From assembly GCA_013334975.1 (NCBI GenBank), contig JAAXWL010000013.1:1-40081 (forward strand): DNA of 40,081 nucleotides, given 5' to 3'. The stretch is from Chlorobiaceae bacterium. Its GTDB lineage: Bacteria > Bacteroidota > Chlorobiia > Chlorobiales > Chlorobiaceae. The notes under the pieces were generated by a model, which searched no databases, was not told the DNA's origin, and saw only the letters and a program-made list of their open reading frames with translations. The translations under genes were made by a program, and so were the position numbers. Of this stretch, positions 16,726 to 25,040 are shown piece after piece (position 1 is the stretch's first letter; every line of letters starts with the position of its first letter).

Positions 16726-17601
16726 TTAAATTGACTCCATCTCTTGCACGACACCGGTCTCGACCTCGAAAATCCTGTCACCCCATTTCCTGGCCCAGCG
16801 CTTCAGCTCGGGAACGTTAAGCGGTTTTGGTATTACCGAATCCTGGTTTTCATCGATAAAGCGCGCAAGGTTGCGATAGACCTCCGCCTGCCCGGATTCC
16901 GGAAGCGCCTCGATGACGGTCTTGCCATAGAGTTCGCTTTGCGCCACCGTGATGGACCTCGGCACGTATCCGATAACCGGTACGGCACTCTCGGCTGCAA
17001 AGTCGTCGATCAGTGGCTGTGAATAGGAGTGCTGGATACTGTTGGCGATCACCCCCCCAAGCCGGGCGCCACCCGACGGAGCGTACTTGTTGATCGCCTT
17101 GAAAAGGTTGTTGGCCGCAAAAATAGCCATAAAATCCGATGAGGTCACCACGAACGCCCGTTCGGCGATGCCGTCACGGATGGGAACGGCGAAACCGCCG
17201 CAAACCACGTCTCCAAGCACGTCATAGAGCACAAAATCGGGCTTGTACTCCTCGAAAACCTTCAGATCCTGAAGCAGTTCGACGGCGGCATTGATACCCC
17301 GGCCCGCACAGCCGACCCCCGGGACGGGACCACCTGCCTCGATGCAGAGAACACCGCCGAAACCAACCGCCGAGATATCTTCGAGCCTCACCTTGCTTTG
17401 CTCTCTTAGGGTATCGAGCACGGTCGGCAAATCGTTGCCTCCGCGCAGAATCGTCGTGGAATCACTCTTCGGATCGCACCCGATCTGGATAACCCGGTAT
17501 CCTGCCTCGGCAAGAGCCGCACTGATATTGGAGGTTGTGGTGGATTTGCCGATACCTCCCTTTCCATAAATGGCGATATGCCTTCCTCTCTTTTCACTCA
17601 T
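16726..17601 (-). CDS. NifH-like ATP-dependent reductase (iron protein homologue)
   Basis: About 291 residues from ATG 17601-17599, preceded by AAGGAG at a good distance; an in-frame ATG at 17673 would add 24 residues not seen in the family. The Walker A GKGGIGKS is at residues 13-20. The two cysteines that would hold the inter-subunit [4Fe-4S] cluster are Cys98 (VGCAGRG) and Cys134 (VVCGGFA). Arg101 corresponds to the arginine that is ADP-ribosylated in nitrogenase reductase. It should form a homodimer that passes electrons to the component encoded by the next two genes, driven by ATP. It is not BchL or BchX by sequence feel, and no nif, anf or vnf accessory genes are nearby. Confidence 0.93.
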   Translation of the reverse strand: MSEKRGRHIAIYGKGGIGKSTTTSNISAALAEAGYRVIQIGCDPKSDSTTILRGGNDLPTVLDTLREQSKVRLEDISAVGFGGVLCIEAGGPVPGVGCAGRGINAAVELLQDLKVFEEYKPDFVLYDVLGDVVCGGFAVPIRDGIAERAFVVTSSDFMAIFAANNLFKAINKYAPSGGARLGGVIANSIQHSYSQPLIDDFAAESAVPVIGYVPRSITVAQSELYGKTVIEALPESGQAEVYRNLARFIDENQDSVIPKPLNVPELKRWARKWGDRIFEVETGVVQEMESI

Positions 17602-17970
17602 GACAGTAATCTCCTTGTTCTCTTGTGTCTTGTATTTTCGCTGCGGAACTGTCCACATGCATATTTTCACCATTTCTTAAGAAGCTCATGTACCATTGGC
17701 GTACTATGATCTCCTCTTTTCGATACCGATACCGATCTGGACAATTCACCTGTTCGCTTTTTTTCTTCCATCGGTATCCAAATCGGTATCGGATTTCAGT
17801 TGGAATCTCGATTGAGTTCTATACTGACCTCAATTTCTGTTGCCGCTGACTACCTCACTCATCGAGTTTCTGATTCAGTGAGAAGAACGCCGTTCTTTGC
17901 CTGTTCTCTCTCTGACTCGATGCAACGAGAAAGGGCCAAAACCGCAATCGCCGTCCTGTTCCCCGCTGTT
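17602..17970. promoter_or_regulatory. Gap upstream of the nitrogenase-like operon: likely promoter region with a repeat
   Basis: This 369-bp gap separates the SDR gene from the NifH-like gene and probably holds the promoter of the H-D-K-rSAM-sulfotransferase operon. It contains a perfect palindrome TTCTTAAGAA at 17674-17683, the imperfect dyad GTACCATTGGCGTAC near 17690-17704, and repeat R3. No sigma-54 type GG/GC element was recognised, so NifA-type control is not supported. Confidence 0.45.
17719..17793. repeat. Short palindromic derivative of the interspersed repeat, copy R3
   Basis: Two CGATACCGAT-type arms face each other: CGATACCGATACCGATCTGG (17721-17740) and ATCGGTATCCAAATCGGTAT (17770-17789), separated by about 30 bp. 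The sequence matches the subterminal arms of R1 and R4 with the middle lost. It lies upstream of the NifH-like gene and could fold into a hairpin in its leader if transcription starts beyond it. Confidence 0.6.
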
Positions 17971-18765
17971 TCAATGAGCCTGTGCTGGGGGCTTCAGGGG
18001 AGTACCGCCAATATTGAAACCTCCGCCGGAAACGTCCAGCAGGGCTCCGGTTATGAACGAAGCTTCATCGGACAACAGCCAGACGATCGGCCTGGCAATC
18101 TCGTCCACATTAGCTGGTCGTCCAAGCGGTATCGATGAAGCGATCTCGGCATAACGATCCGGATCGTTTGTATACTCAGCCGTCATCTCGGTGATAGTGA
18201 AACCGGGACGCACGGCTACGGCCCGAATGCCTTCGGCGGCGACCTCCCTGGCCAGCCCGACCGTAAAGACATCGACGGCTGCCTTTGACGAACCATAGAG
18301 GCTGACACCTGGTCGTCCGCCAATGGTTGCAGCCATCGACGAAACATTGACGATCACCCCTCCCTTACCGCCATGTGCTGTGGACATGCGCCTGACCGCT
18401 TCGCGCGTTGACAGGATCAGGCCTGTCACGTTGGTCTGGAAAAGACGGGTCAACAGAGTGGCATCTGCCTCATCAACCCTCGTTCTTCCGCTGAGTACAC
18501 CCGCGCTGTTCACCAAAGCCGTAAGAACTCCAAGACGCTCCGTGACCTCTTCAAACATCCTTTCGATATCTCCTGGGCAGGCAATATCGGCCTGAACCGC
18601 AATCACCCTCACCCCCGTTTTCTTCAACTCTTCGACGAGCAGTTCCGCCTCCCGCTCCCTGCTCCGGTAATTGATGGCAATATCGTATCCCTTTCGGGCG
18701 GCCAGTCTTGCCGTCGCCGCGCCGATACCGCTTGCACCCCCTGTTATAAGCAACACTTCTGACAT
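17971..18765 (-). CDS. Short-chain dehydrogenase/reductase
   Basis: A 264-residue classical SDR with the NAD(P)-binding TGGASGIG (residues 8-15), the NSAG motif (NSAGVLSG), catalytic serine in NVSSMAA and the YGSSK active-site motif. The C-terminal substrate region resembles 3-oxoacyl-ACP reductase/glucose-dehydrogenase types, but no substrate can be assigned. An arginine in NYRSREREAE after beta-2 suggests NADPH preference. It begins 14 bp after the stop of a radical SAM gene with a GGGAGA ribosome-binding site and is the last gene of the upstream transport/rSAM cluster. Confidence 0.9.
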   Translation of the reverse strand: MSEVLLITGGASGIGAATARLAARKGYDIAINYRSREREAELLVEELKKTGVRVIAVQADIACPGDIERMFEEVTERLGVLTALVNSAGVLSGRTRVDEADATLLTRLFQTNVTGLILSTREAVRRMSTAHGGKGGVIVNVSSMAATIGGRPGVSLYGSSKAAVDVFTVGLAREVAAEGIRAVAVRPGFTITEMTAEYTNDPDRYAEIASSIPLGRPANVDEIARPIVWLLSDEASFITGALLDVSGGGFNIGGTPLKPPAQAH

Positions 18766-18779
18766 AATGATCTCCCGGA

Positions 18780-19991
18780 TCAGACAGCCGCAAGCGGCTG
18801 GACTTGTCTGTTGAACACCGGAAGCGTCTCCTCTTCGATCCGGTAAATATCGTTTATCGGAGACTCGGGCGTAGGTGAGCAGTCGTAAAGCTCGTCCCAG
18901 GTGTATCCGTTACGGCGAAAAATCCCGGCAACTTTGCGGAACAGGTCGATATGCCACTCCGGTTCGGGGGCTCGGTGACCTTCGAAGGCGGAGCCAGGAT
19001 TCGGATTCCAGCTTGTAACCAGGCAAAGGACCCCTTTGGAGGCGAGGTATTCTACGCCTTCCAGCGTAGACTCCTTTGGCTCGATGCCTGCCACAATATT
19101 CGAGCGCACCTTGCCCCTGCCAAACACCGCCACCTCGTGCTCAAGCGTCTTGACCCAATGCCCCCAGCCGCCGGACTCGATCGCCTTGCCGGGGCAGATT
19201 GCCCTGAAAAGGTGCTTGTCCCATATCTCGATGTTGGTCGCTATCGTGCGGAATCCTGCCTCCTTGTACTTTTCGATAACGCTCAGGTCGTGCGGTGCTC
19301 CGATGACCGCCGTGCCGTTGAAATCATCCAGTCCTGTATGCTCCCGAATCGAATCGGCCACATCCAGATAGTACTCCACTTCGCGCCGTTCAGCCACGAA
19401 TCCACCGGTGAGTGTAAAGTGACGGGCTCCGTCAAGCCGGTACGCCGCCGCAACCGTTTCTCCGATCTGATGCGGGTATTTCCATCCAATACCTTCCGCT
19501 TCACCATAGGCCTGCTTTGTGGCGTTGATATTGCAGAATTTGCAGTCGCGCCCCTTCTCCCTGAATGCACATTCGTTGCTGTATGCAGTCAGAATCGCCC
19601 CGTTGCGTGTGTAGACCGCAAGCGTGTTCATCGGCGTGCCATCTGAGGTTTTTTCCGCATAATATTCAGGCCGGTCAAGGAACTCGATCGGAAAGATCAC
19701 TACCCCCTTGTATGTCAGATAATAGACATCGTTCTCAAGGATGAAGGAATACTGTGACCGCCGATCCCACTTGATTGGAAAAGTCAGGCCGTGCGGCGAC
19801 AGAAAGCCGGCGGGGAAATGGATACCGACATGGTGTTCATGGTCATATTCGAAAACACAGTGGACCTCTTCCTGGTATTTTCCGGTGATATCGAGGTTCC
19901 TGAAAATGCGTGGATCGAAGCTTATCCCCTCCACACTGGTCGCAATCTTCAGTTCCAGTTCCCGATACAGTTTATCCTTGATGGTGCTCAT
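18780..19991 (-). CDS. Radical SAM protein, tandem paralogue 3, intact
   Basis: A 403-residue protein. Residues 1-120 form an N-terminal domain of unknown function, and the radical SAM cysteines are Cys141, Cys150 and Cys153 (C-x8-C-x2-C in SNECAFREKGRDCKFC). The barrel carries TLTGGFVAERREVEYYLD, RAICPGKAIESGG and SNIVAGIEP, a BioB/HmdB/ThiH-like layout. It has an AGAGGAG ribosome-binding site. Together with the copies at 20058-21271 and 21381-22592 it forms a head-to-tail tandem array, and the short SDR gene follows. The reaction is unknown; the family logic predicts a 5'-deoxyadenosyl radical at the first step. Confidence 0.88.
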   Translation of the reverse strand: MSTIKDKLYRELELKIATSVEGISFDPRIFRNLDITGKYQEEVHCVFEYDHEHHVGIHFPAGFLSPHGLTFPIKWDRRSQYSFILENDVYYLTYKGVVIFPIEFLDRPEYYAEKTSDGTPMNTLAVYTRNGAILTAYSNECAFREKGRDCKFCNINATKQAYGEAEGIGWKYPHQIGETVAAAYRLDGARHFTLTGGFVAERREVEYYLDVADSIREHTGLDDFNGTAVIGAPHDLSVIEKYKEAGFRTIATNIEIWDKHLFRAICPGKAIESGGWGHWVKTLEHEVAVFGRGKVRSNIVAGIEPKESTLEGVEYLASKGVLCLVTSWNPNPGSAFEGHRAPEPEWHIDLFRKVAGIFRRNGYTWDELYDCSPTPESPINDIYRIEEETLPVFNRQVQPLAAV

Positions 19992-20057
19992 GCTGTTGAC
20001 TCCTCTGTTGTTTTTTATGCTTTTCTCTTTTTTTTAACCTTGGTTCTCCCTGCGTTC

Positions 20058-21271
20058 TCAGACCGCCTGCGCTTCCGATGCCTGCTCATGAAATACCGGC
20101 AGGCTCTCGTCCTCGATCCTGTAGATGTCATGGATGGACGATACCGGAATCGGAGCGCAATCATAGAGCTGATCGTAGGTGTAGCCGTTTCGTCTCAGGA
20201 TAGCGACGACCTTTTTGAACAGGTCCACGTGCCACACTGGTTCCGGTGTACGATGCCCTTCGAGGGCGGAGCCGGGATTCGCGTTCCAACTCGTCACGCC
20301 GGAGAGCACCCCTCCTTTCGAAGTGAGGTACTCGATGCCCTCCAGCGTGGACACTTTCGGTTCAAGGCCAGCCACGATATTCGAACGGACCCGCCCCTTG
20401 CCGAACACTTCGACTTCATGGTCGAGAGTCTTTATCCAGTGGTCCCAACCACCTGACTCGAGTTCTTTGCCAGGGCAGATCGCTCTGAAGATGTTTTTGT
20501 CCCATATCTCGATGTTGGTCGCTATCGTGCGAAACCCTGCCTCCTTGTACTTCTCGATGATGCTCAGGTCAAGCGGAGCACCGATCACTGCGGTGCCGTT
20601 GAAGTCGTCAAGTCCGGTATGCTCACGGATGGCATCGGCCACCACGAGGTAATACTCCACCTCGCGCCGTTCTGCCACGTACCCACCGGTAAGCGTGAAG
20701 TGGCGTGCCCCGTCGAGTTTATAGGCGGCAGCGACCGTCTCCCCGATATGGTGCGGGTATTTCCAGCCTATGCCCTCCGCCTCGCTGTAAGCGTTTCTGG
20801 TCGCATTGAGGTTGCAAAACTTGCAGTCACGACCTTTTTCATTGAGGGCACACTCGTTGCTGTAAGCGGTCTGGATAGCACCGTCCTGGTTATAGATAGC
20901 AATGGTGTTCATCGGCGTTCCGTCGAAGGTTCTCTCTCGGTAGTACTTCGGGCGCTCAGCGAACTCGACCATAAAGAGGAGCTCCCCCTTGAGCGCGAGC
21001 TAGATAACGCCATTGTCGGAGATGAATGAATAAGGGGAGCGACGGTTCCACTTCGTCTGCACGGTAAGTCCCAACGGAGTCTGATACCATGCTGGAAAAT
21101 GGATTCCGACATGGTGTTCATGGTCGTTTTCGAAAATACTGTGGACCTCTTCCTGGAATTTGCCACCAATGTCGAAATGGCTGAAAATGTGGGATCGAAA
21201 TCAACTCCCTCCACATCGGCAGCGATTTTCAATTCGAGTTCCCGGTACAGTTTTTCCTTGAGTATGCTCAT
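20058..21271 (-). pseudogene. Radical SAM protein, tandem paralogue 2, broken by a frameshift and a stop codon
   Basis: The frame starts MSILKEKLYRELELKI like its neighbours, with a good GGGAGGGA ribosome-binding site. After VDFDP, near 21200, one base is missing and the homology moves to another frame (IFSHFDIGGKFQEEV...). That frame then meets TAG at 21002-21000, where the paralogues have a tyrosine or phenylalanine. Beyond it the frame is intact from 20972 to the end and retains the cysteine motif SNECALNEKGRDCKFC. A 304-residue C-terminal product could start at ATG 20972 but would lack the N-terminal domain. Two independent lesions make a sequencing error less likely but do not exclude it. 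Confidence 0.85.
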
Positions 21272-21305
21272 TCCCTCCCCTTTTCAGTTTTGTTACCTTG
21301 CCGAC

Positions 21306-21335
21306 GGGATGCAGGCTCATTCAGCCCTGCGTCCC
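21306..21335 (-). other. Intercistronic hairpin between radical SAM paralogues 1 and 2
   Basis: GGGATGCAGGC (21306-21316) and GCCCTGCGTCCC (21324-21335) pair with one mismatch and one extra base. There is no U-tract, so it is more likely an RNA-stabilising or processing hairpin than a terminator. Confidence 0.4.
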
Positions 21336-21380
21336 GCATATTCTTTTTCTGTTGTCTGTTTCTTCAATCGAGCGATCTGC

Positions 21381-22592
21381 TTACACAGCTTCGGCCGTTG
21401 CGAAATGCTCCTGGAAAACCGGTAGCGTCTCGTCCTCGATCCTGTAGATGTCATGAATCGGAGTGATCGGTGCCGCATAGCAGTCATAGAGCTCGTCGAA
21501 GGTATAGCCGTGCCTTCTGAAGATTCCTGCGACCTTCCTGTACAGATCGATATGCCACTCCGGTTCCGGAGAGCGGTGGCCTTCAAAAGCCGATCCGGGA
21601 TTCGGGTTCCAACTGGTCGCAAAACAGACAACACCCTTCGATGCAAGATATTCGATCCCCTCAAGCGTAGACTCTTTGGGCTCGATGCCTGCGACGATGT
21701 TCGAACGCACACGACCCCGGCCAAACACCTGGACTTCATATTCAAGCGCTTTCACCCAATGATCGTATCCGCCAGACTCGATATCTTTGCCGGGGCAGAT
21801 AGCCCGGAAAAGGTTCTTGTCCCATATCTCGATGTTGGTAGCCACCGTCCGGAAACCGGCCTCCTTGTATTTATCGATGATACTCAGATCGAGCGGGGCA
21901 CCAATCACGGCAGTGCCGTTGAAATCGTCAAGCCCTGTATGCTCCCGGATAGCGTCGGCCACATCGAGGTAGTACTCGACCTCACGCCTCTCCGCCACAA
22001 AACCGCCAGTCAGCGTGAAGTGGCGCGCACCGTCTTCCCTGTAGGCGGCAGCAACTGCTTCACCGATCTGGTGCGGGTATTTCCAGCCAATGCCTTCGAT
22101 CTCTCCATAGGTGTGTTTGGTCGCATTGATATTGCAGAACCTGCAGTCGCGTCCTTTCTCCCTGAATGCGCACTCATTGCTGTATGCGGTAAGAATCGCT
22201 CCACCCTGGGTATAGAGGGCAAGGGTGTTCAATCGAACCCCATCTGAGGTTTTGAGTCCGTAATAGGTCGGACGTTCAACGAATTCAACCGGAAAAATAA
22301 TCGTACCCTTATGTGCCAGAAAGAACACTCCATCCTCAACAACGAATGAGTATGGCGACCTGCGATCCCACTTCAGGGCATAGGTCAACCCATGGGGGGA
22401 GCGAAAAAAGGCGGGGAAAAGAAACCCGACATGGGACTCATGGTCGCCTTCAAAAAGGCAGTGAATCTCCTCCTGGTATTTGCCCCCCAGGTCGAGATGC
22501 CTGAATATTTGCGGATCGAAATTGATACCTTCAACACCGGTGATGATTTTCAGTTCAAGTTCCCGGTACAGTTTTTCCTTGAGTGTACTCAT
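21381..22592 (-). CDS. Radical SAM protein, tandem paralogue 1, intact
   Basis: A 403-residue protein closely similar to the gene at 18780-19991 along its whole length, with the same cysteine positions (141, 150, 153; C-x8-C-x2-C). TLTGGFVAERREVEYYLD, RAICPGKDIESGGYD and SNIVAGIEP are shared. It is the first of the three tandem copies in transcription order and follows the ABC ATPase gene by 82 bp. Duplication within an operon suggests either heteromeric assembly, dosage, or divergence in substrate. The N-terminal domain has two histidine-containing stretches (GDHESHVGF) kept in the paralogues. Confidence 0.88.
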   Translation of the reverse strand: MSTLKEKLYRELELKIITGVEGINFDPQIFRHLDLGGKYQEEIHCLFEGDHESHVGFLFPAFFRSPHGLTYALKWDRRSPYSFVVEDGVFFLAHKGTIIFPVEFVERPTYYGLKTSDGVRLNTLALYTQGGAILTAYSNECAFREKGRDCRFCNINATKHTYGEIEGIGWKYPHQIGEAVAAAYREDGARHFTLTGGFVAERREVEYYLDVADAIREHTGLDDFNGTAVIGAPLDLSIIDKYKEAGFRTVATNIEIWDKNLFRAICPGKDIESGGYDHWVKALEYEVQVFGRGRVRSNIVAGIEPKESTLEGIEYLASKGVVCFATSWNPNPGSAFEGHRSPEPEWHIDLYRKVAGIFRRHGYTFDELYDCYAAPITPIHDIYRIEDETLPVFQEHFATAEAV

Positions 22593-22674
22593 GGTCAGCT
22601 CCTGTTGATGATGTTCTTTTGTTATTGTTGACTGATTACCGGCATGCCCTTCGGCTGCCTGCGCCCATGGTCAT

Positions 22675-23451
22675 TCAGATAGCGAATGAAAAATGGTGCT
22701 CCGTATGCAGCATGAACTCTTCAAGTACCGACTCCTTCATGTCTGCAAAATCGTGACCTGCCCTGTCACGCGGTCTTGATAGAGGAACGCTGATAACCTT
22801 CTGGATTCTGCCCGGCTTGGCTGACATGACCACGATTTTGTCAGAGAGATACAAGGCCTCCTCCACATCGTGTGTCACCATGATCATCGTGATATTCTCC
22901 TTCTTCCATATCCGTTCGAGCTCACGATGCATGTACATCCTCGTCAGAGCATCAAGTGCGCCGAGAGGTTCATCGAGCAAAAGAATTTTCGGCTGGTTGA
23001 CCAGCGCCCTGGCGATGGCTGCACGCTGTGACATGCCTCCCGATAGCTGATACGGGTAATTTTTCCCGAACCCGTTCAGACCCACGAGTTCTATGTGGCT
23101 GTCAACGATCTCCTTTTTCTCTTTTTCGGTTTTTCCGATAATCCCGAGAGCGATGTTCTTTTCAACTGTCAGCCAGGGAAAAAGCCGATGGTCCTGGAAA
23201 ACTATTCCACGATCAAGGCTGGGACCATTGAGCCGTTTGCCGTCAAGCAGGATATCTCCCTCATATTCCGCTTCGAGGCCAACGATATGGCGGAGCAGCG
23301 TAGTCTTGCCGCAACCGCTCAAACCGATAATCGAAACAAACTCCCCTGGGTTTATGGACAGATTGATGTCTTCAAGGACATGGATATCCTTGTCTTTGCC
23401 GGAATAGGTCTTCCTGACATTCCTGATCTCAAGTGCTCCTCTGTTGTTCAT
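22675..23451 (-). CDS. ABC transporter ATPase, sulfonate/taurine/nitrate type (SsuB/TauB-like)
   Basis: A 258-residue ATPase with Walker A GLSGCGKTT (43-51), Q-loop in VFQDHRLFPWLTV, signature LSGGMSQR (136-143), Walker B ILLLDEP (156-162) and H-loop VTHDVEEA. The Q-loop context and signature are typical of the SsuB/TauB/NrtCD group. It energises import by the two permeases encoded just upstream. Only 3 bp separate it from the preceding permease stop. Substrate class (aliphatic sulfonate, taurine, nitrate, pyrimidine) cannot be decided from the ATPase. Confidence 0.9.
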   Translation of the reverse strand: MNNRGALEIRNVRKTYSGKDKDIHVLEDINLSINPGEFVSIIGLSGCGKTTLLRHIVGLEAEYEGDILLDGKRLNGPSLDRGIVFQDHRLFPWLTVEKNIALGIIGKTEKEKKEIVDSHIELVGLNGFGKNYPYQLSGGMSQRAAIARALVNQPKILLLDEPLGALDALTRMYMHRELERIWKKENITMIMVTHDVEEALYLSDKIVVMSAKPGRIQKVISVPLSRPRDRAGHDFADMKESVLEEFMLHTEHHFSFAI

Positions 23452-23454
23452 GAT

Positions 23455-24231
23455 TTATCTCGTTAGCCTCCATTTGGAGAATATTATTTCAAGCTTCTGC
23501 ATCAGGTAGTTCATCGTGAAACCCACCAGGGCGATCGTAACGATGCAGACAATGACCAGATCGATATTCGAAGTCTCCCGGCAGGCCCACATCATGTCCC
23601 CGATGCCGCCTCCTGACGAAATGAATATTTCGGCGGCAACAACCAGCAGCCACGATACGCTCAGCCCTATTCTCAGTCCGGTGAGCGTGGATGGAAAACT
23701 GGATGGCAGAATGATTTTCAGGAATCTTCTGATTCTGCCGAACCGGAAGACATTGCCCACCTCGAAATACTCCTTCCTGATGCTCCTGATACCCTCGACG
23801 GTATTGAGTGCAACAGGGTAACAGGCCCCGATAGCGATGAACAAAACCCGAGATGGCTCACCGATGCTGACAAGCACCAGCAAAGGAGCGAATGCGGGAA
23901 TCGGTACCTGACGAACCGCGTTGAACACCGGGCTTATCATTTTTTCCGCGATCCTCGACATGCCGATCATGATACCGATCACATAACCGACTGAAGCGCC
24001 GATCAGAAATCCTTTTGAAACCCGGATTATGCTGATCAGAAGGTTCTCGGCAAGCAGCCCCTCTTTCCAGACTTTCAGGAACCCATTGAGGACATCCGAC
24101 GGTGACGGAAAAGTAAGTGCATCAATGATACGGGCTTTCGAAAGGAAATACCATATCAGGAGCAGCATCACAGGAAGGATGCTTCCCTCCACAAACCTCT
24201 TGAGCATTGCTTTGTCAATTATTGCATTCAT
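23455..24231 (-). CDS. ABC permease, SsuC/TauC type, second subunit
   Basis: A 258-residue permease with about six membrane segments and the cytoplasmic coupling loop EVGNVFRFGRIRRFLKIILPSSFPSTLTGLRIGLSVSW (partial motif: EVG...LPSSFPSTLTGLRIG). It is a paralogue of the permease upstream. Together they would form a heterodimeric channel, whereas SsuC and TauC normally act as homodimers encoded by one gene. It is 26 bp from the upstream permease and almost abuts the ATPase. Confidence 0.9.
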   Translation of the reverse strand: MNAIIDKAMLKRFVEGSILPVMLLLIWYFLSKARIIDALTFPSPSDVLNGFLKVWKEGLLAENLLISIIRVSKGFLIGASVGYVIGIMIGMSRIAEKMISPVFNAVRQVPIPAFAPLLVLVSIGEPSRVLFIAIGACYPVALNTVEGIRSIRKEYFEVGNVFRFGRIRRFLKIILPSSFPSTLTGLRIGLSVSWLLVVAAEIFISSGGGIGDMMWACRETSNIDLVIVCIVTIALVGFTMNYLMQKLEIIFSKWRLTR

Positions 24232-24257
24232 GAGCTATCTTGCTTTCTTTATATATT

Positions 24258-25040
24258 TTATACGTTCTTGCGATGCCATTTCATCAACGATGACTCCAAC
24301 ACTTCGAGCCCTCTGAACATGACATACCCAACTGTTCCGACGGTGATGATGCCAACATAGACGATATCCATCTGGAACAACTGGCGACCCCAGACGATCA
24401 TAAAACCGACACCTTCACTGGCAGCTATGAGCTCGGCTCCGATGACACTCATCCATGAGAAGCCAAGCGACAACTTGATCCCCGTGAAAATCGAAGGAAG
24501 CGCCGCAGGAAAAAGCACCTTCCTCATCAGCTTTCCGTTGTTGAACTCGAATGCACGCGCAACCTCGAGATAGACAATGGGCACACCGTGTATGCCTTCG
24601 AAGGTGTTCAGAAGCATCGGAAAGAACGCAGCCAGAGAGACAAACACGATCTTGAACTGCTCGTCGATACCAAACAGGATCATCAGAAAAGGCACCCAGC
24701 CGAAAAGCGGCACCTGGTTGAACGAAATGAGCAATGGCGTCAATGCCCGCTGCAGGCGTGGGACAAGCGCCATGAGAACGCCCAGGAGGAATCCCGCTCC
24801 CGCACCGATTGCAAAACCACTCAATACCCGCACGACACTGCATCTGAGATGGCCGAAAAGCTCTCCGGTAGACAACATGTCGAGCAGCAGAGCGTAGATC
24901 CTGTGCGGAGGAACGATGATCTGGGATGGAAGAATTTCTGTGGTTCCAACCACTTCCATGGTAATCAGCAGTAACAAGGGAACAAGAAGTCCCAGAAAAA
25001 CCGTTGAAACTTTATTTCTGTCGATTGATAGCATGATCAA
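24258..25040 (-). CDS. ABC permease, SsuC/TauC type, first subunit
   Basis: A 260-residue permease with about six membrane helices and the binding-protein-dependent transport loop (EVARAFEFNNGK..LFPAALPSIFTGIKLSLG). Its start overlaps the end of the MFS gene by 4 bp (25037-25040, ATGA), which shows tight translational coupling between an ABC importer and an MFS carrier. Function as in the second subunit. Confidence 0.9.
   Translation of the reverse strand: MIMLSIDRNKVSTVFLGLLVPLLLLITMEVVGTTEILPSQIIVPPHRIYALLLDMLSTGELFGHLRCSVVRVLSGFAIGAGAGFLLGVLMALVPRLQRALTPLLISFNQVPLFGWVPFLMILFGIDEQFKIVFVSLAAFFPMLLNTFEGIHGVPIVYLEVARAFEFNNGKLMRKVLFPAALPSIFTGIKLSLGFSWMSVIGAELIAASEGVGFMIVWGRQLFQMDIVYVGIITVGTVGYVMFRGLEVLESSLMKWHRKNV

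Noticed and set aside
13976-17601. Standard molybdenum, vanadium or iron-only nitrogenase
   Set aside because: The NifD-like subunit lacks the cofactor cysteine and histidine and two of three P-cluster cysteines, and no nifB, nifE or nifN is nearby.
13976-17601. Methylthio-alkane reductase (MarHDK)
   Set aside because: Attractive because of the sulfur context, but that enzyme uses nitrogenase-type metalloclusters and the ligands expected for them are missing here. A phylogeny could overturn this.
13976-17601. Chlorophyll-pathway reductases BchLNB or BchXYZ
   Set aside because: The sequences do not read like BchX/BchL by eye, and the company of importers and a sulfotransferase-family protein does not fit pigment synthesis.
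17602-17673. Longer N-terminus of the NifH-like protein
   Set aside because: The extra 24 residues do not match the family and overlap the ribosome-binding site of the better start at 17601.
21000-21002. Amber codon in the middle radical SAM copy as pyrrolysine
   Set aside because: A frameshift is also present upstream, and the paralogues have an aromatic residue here. No pyrrolysine genes are seen.
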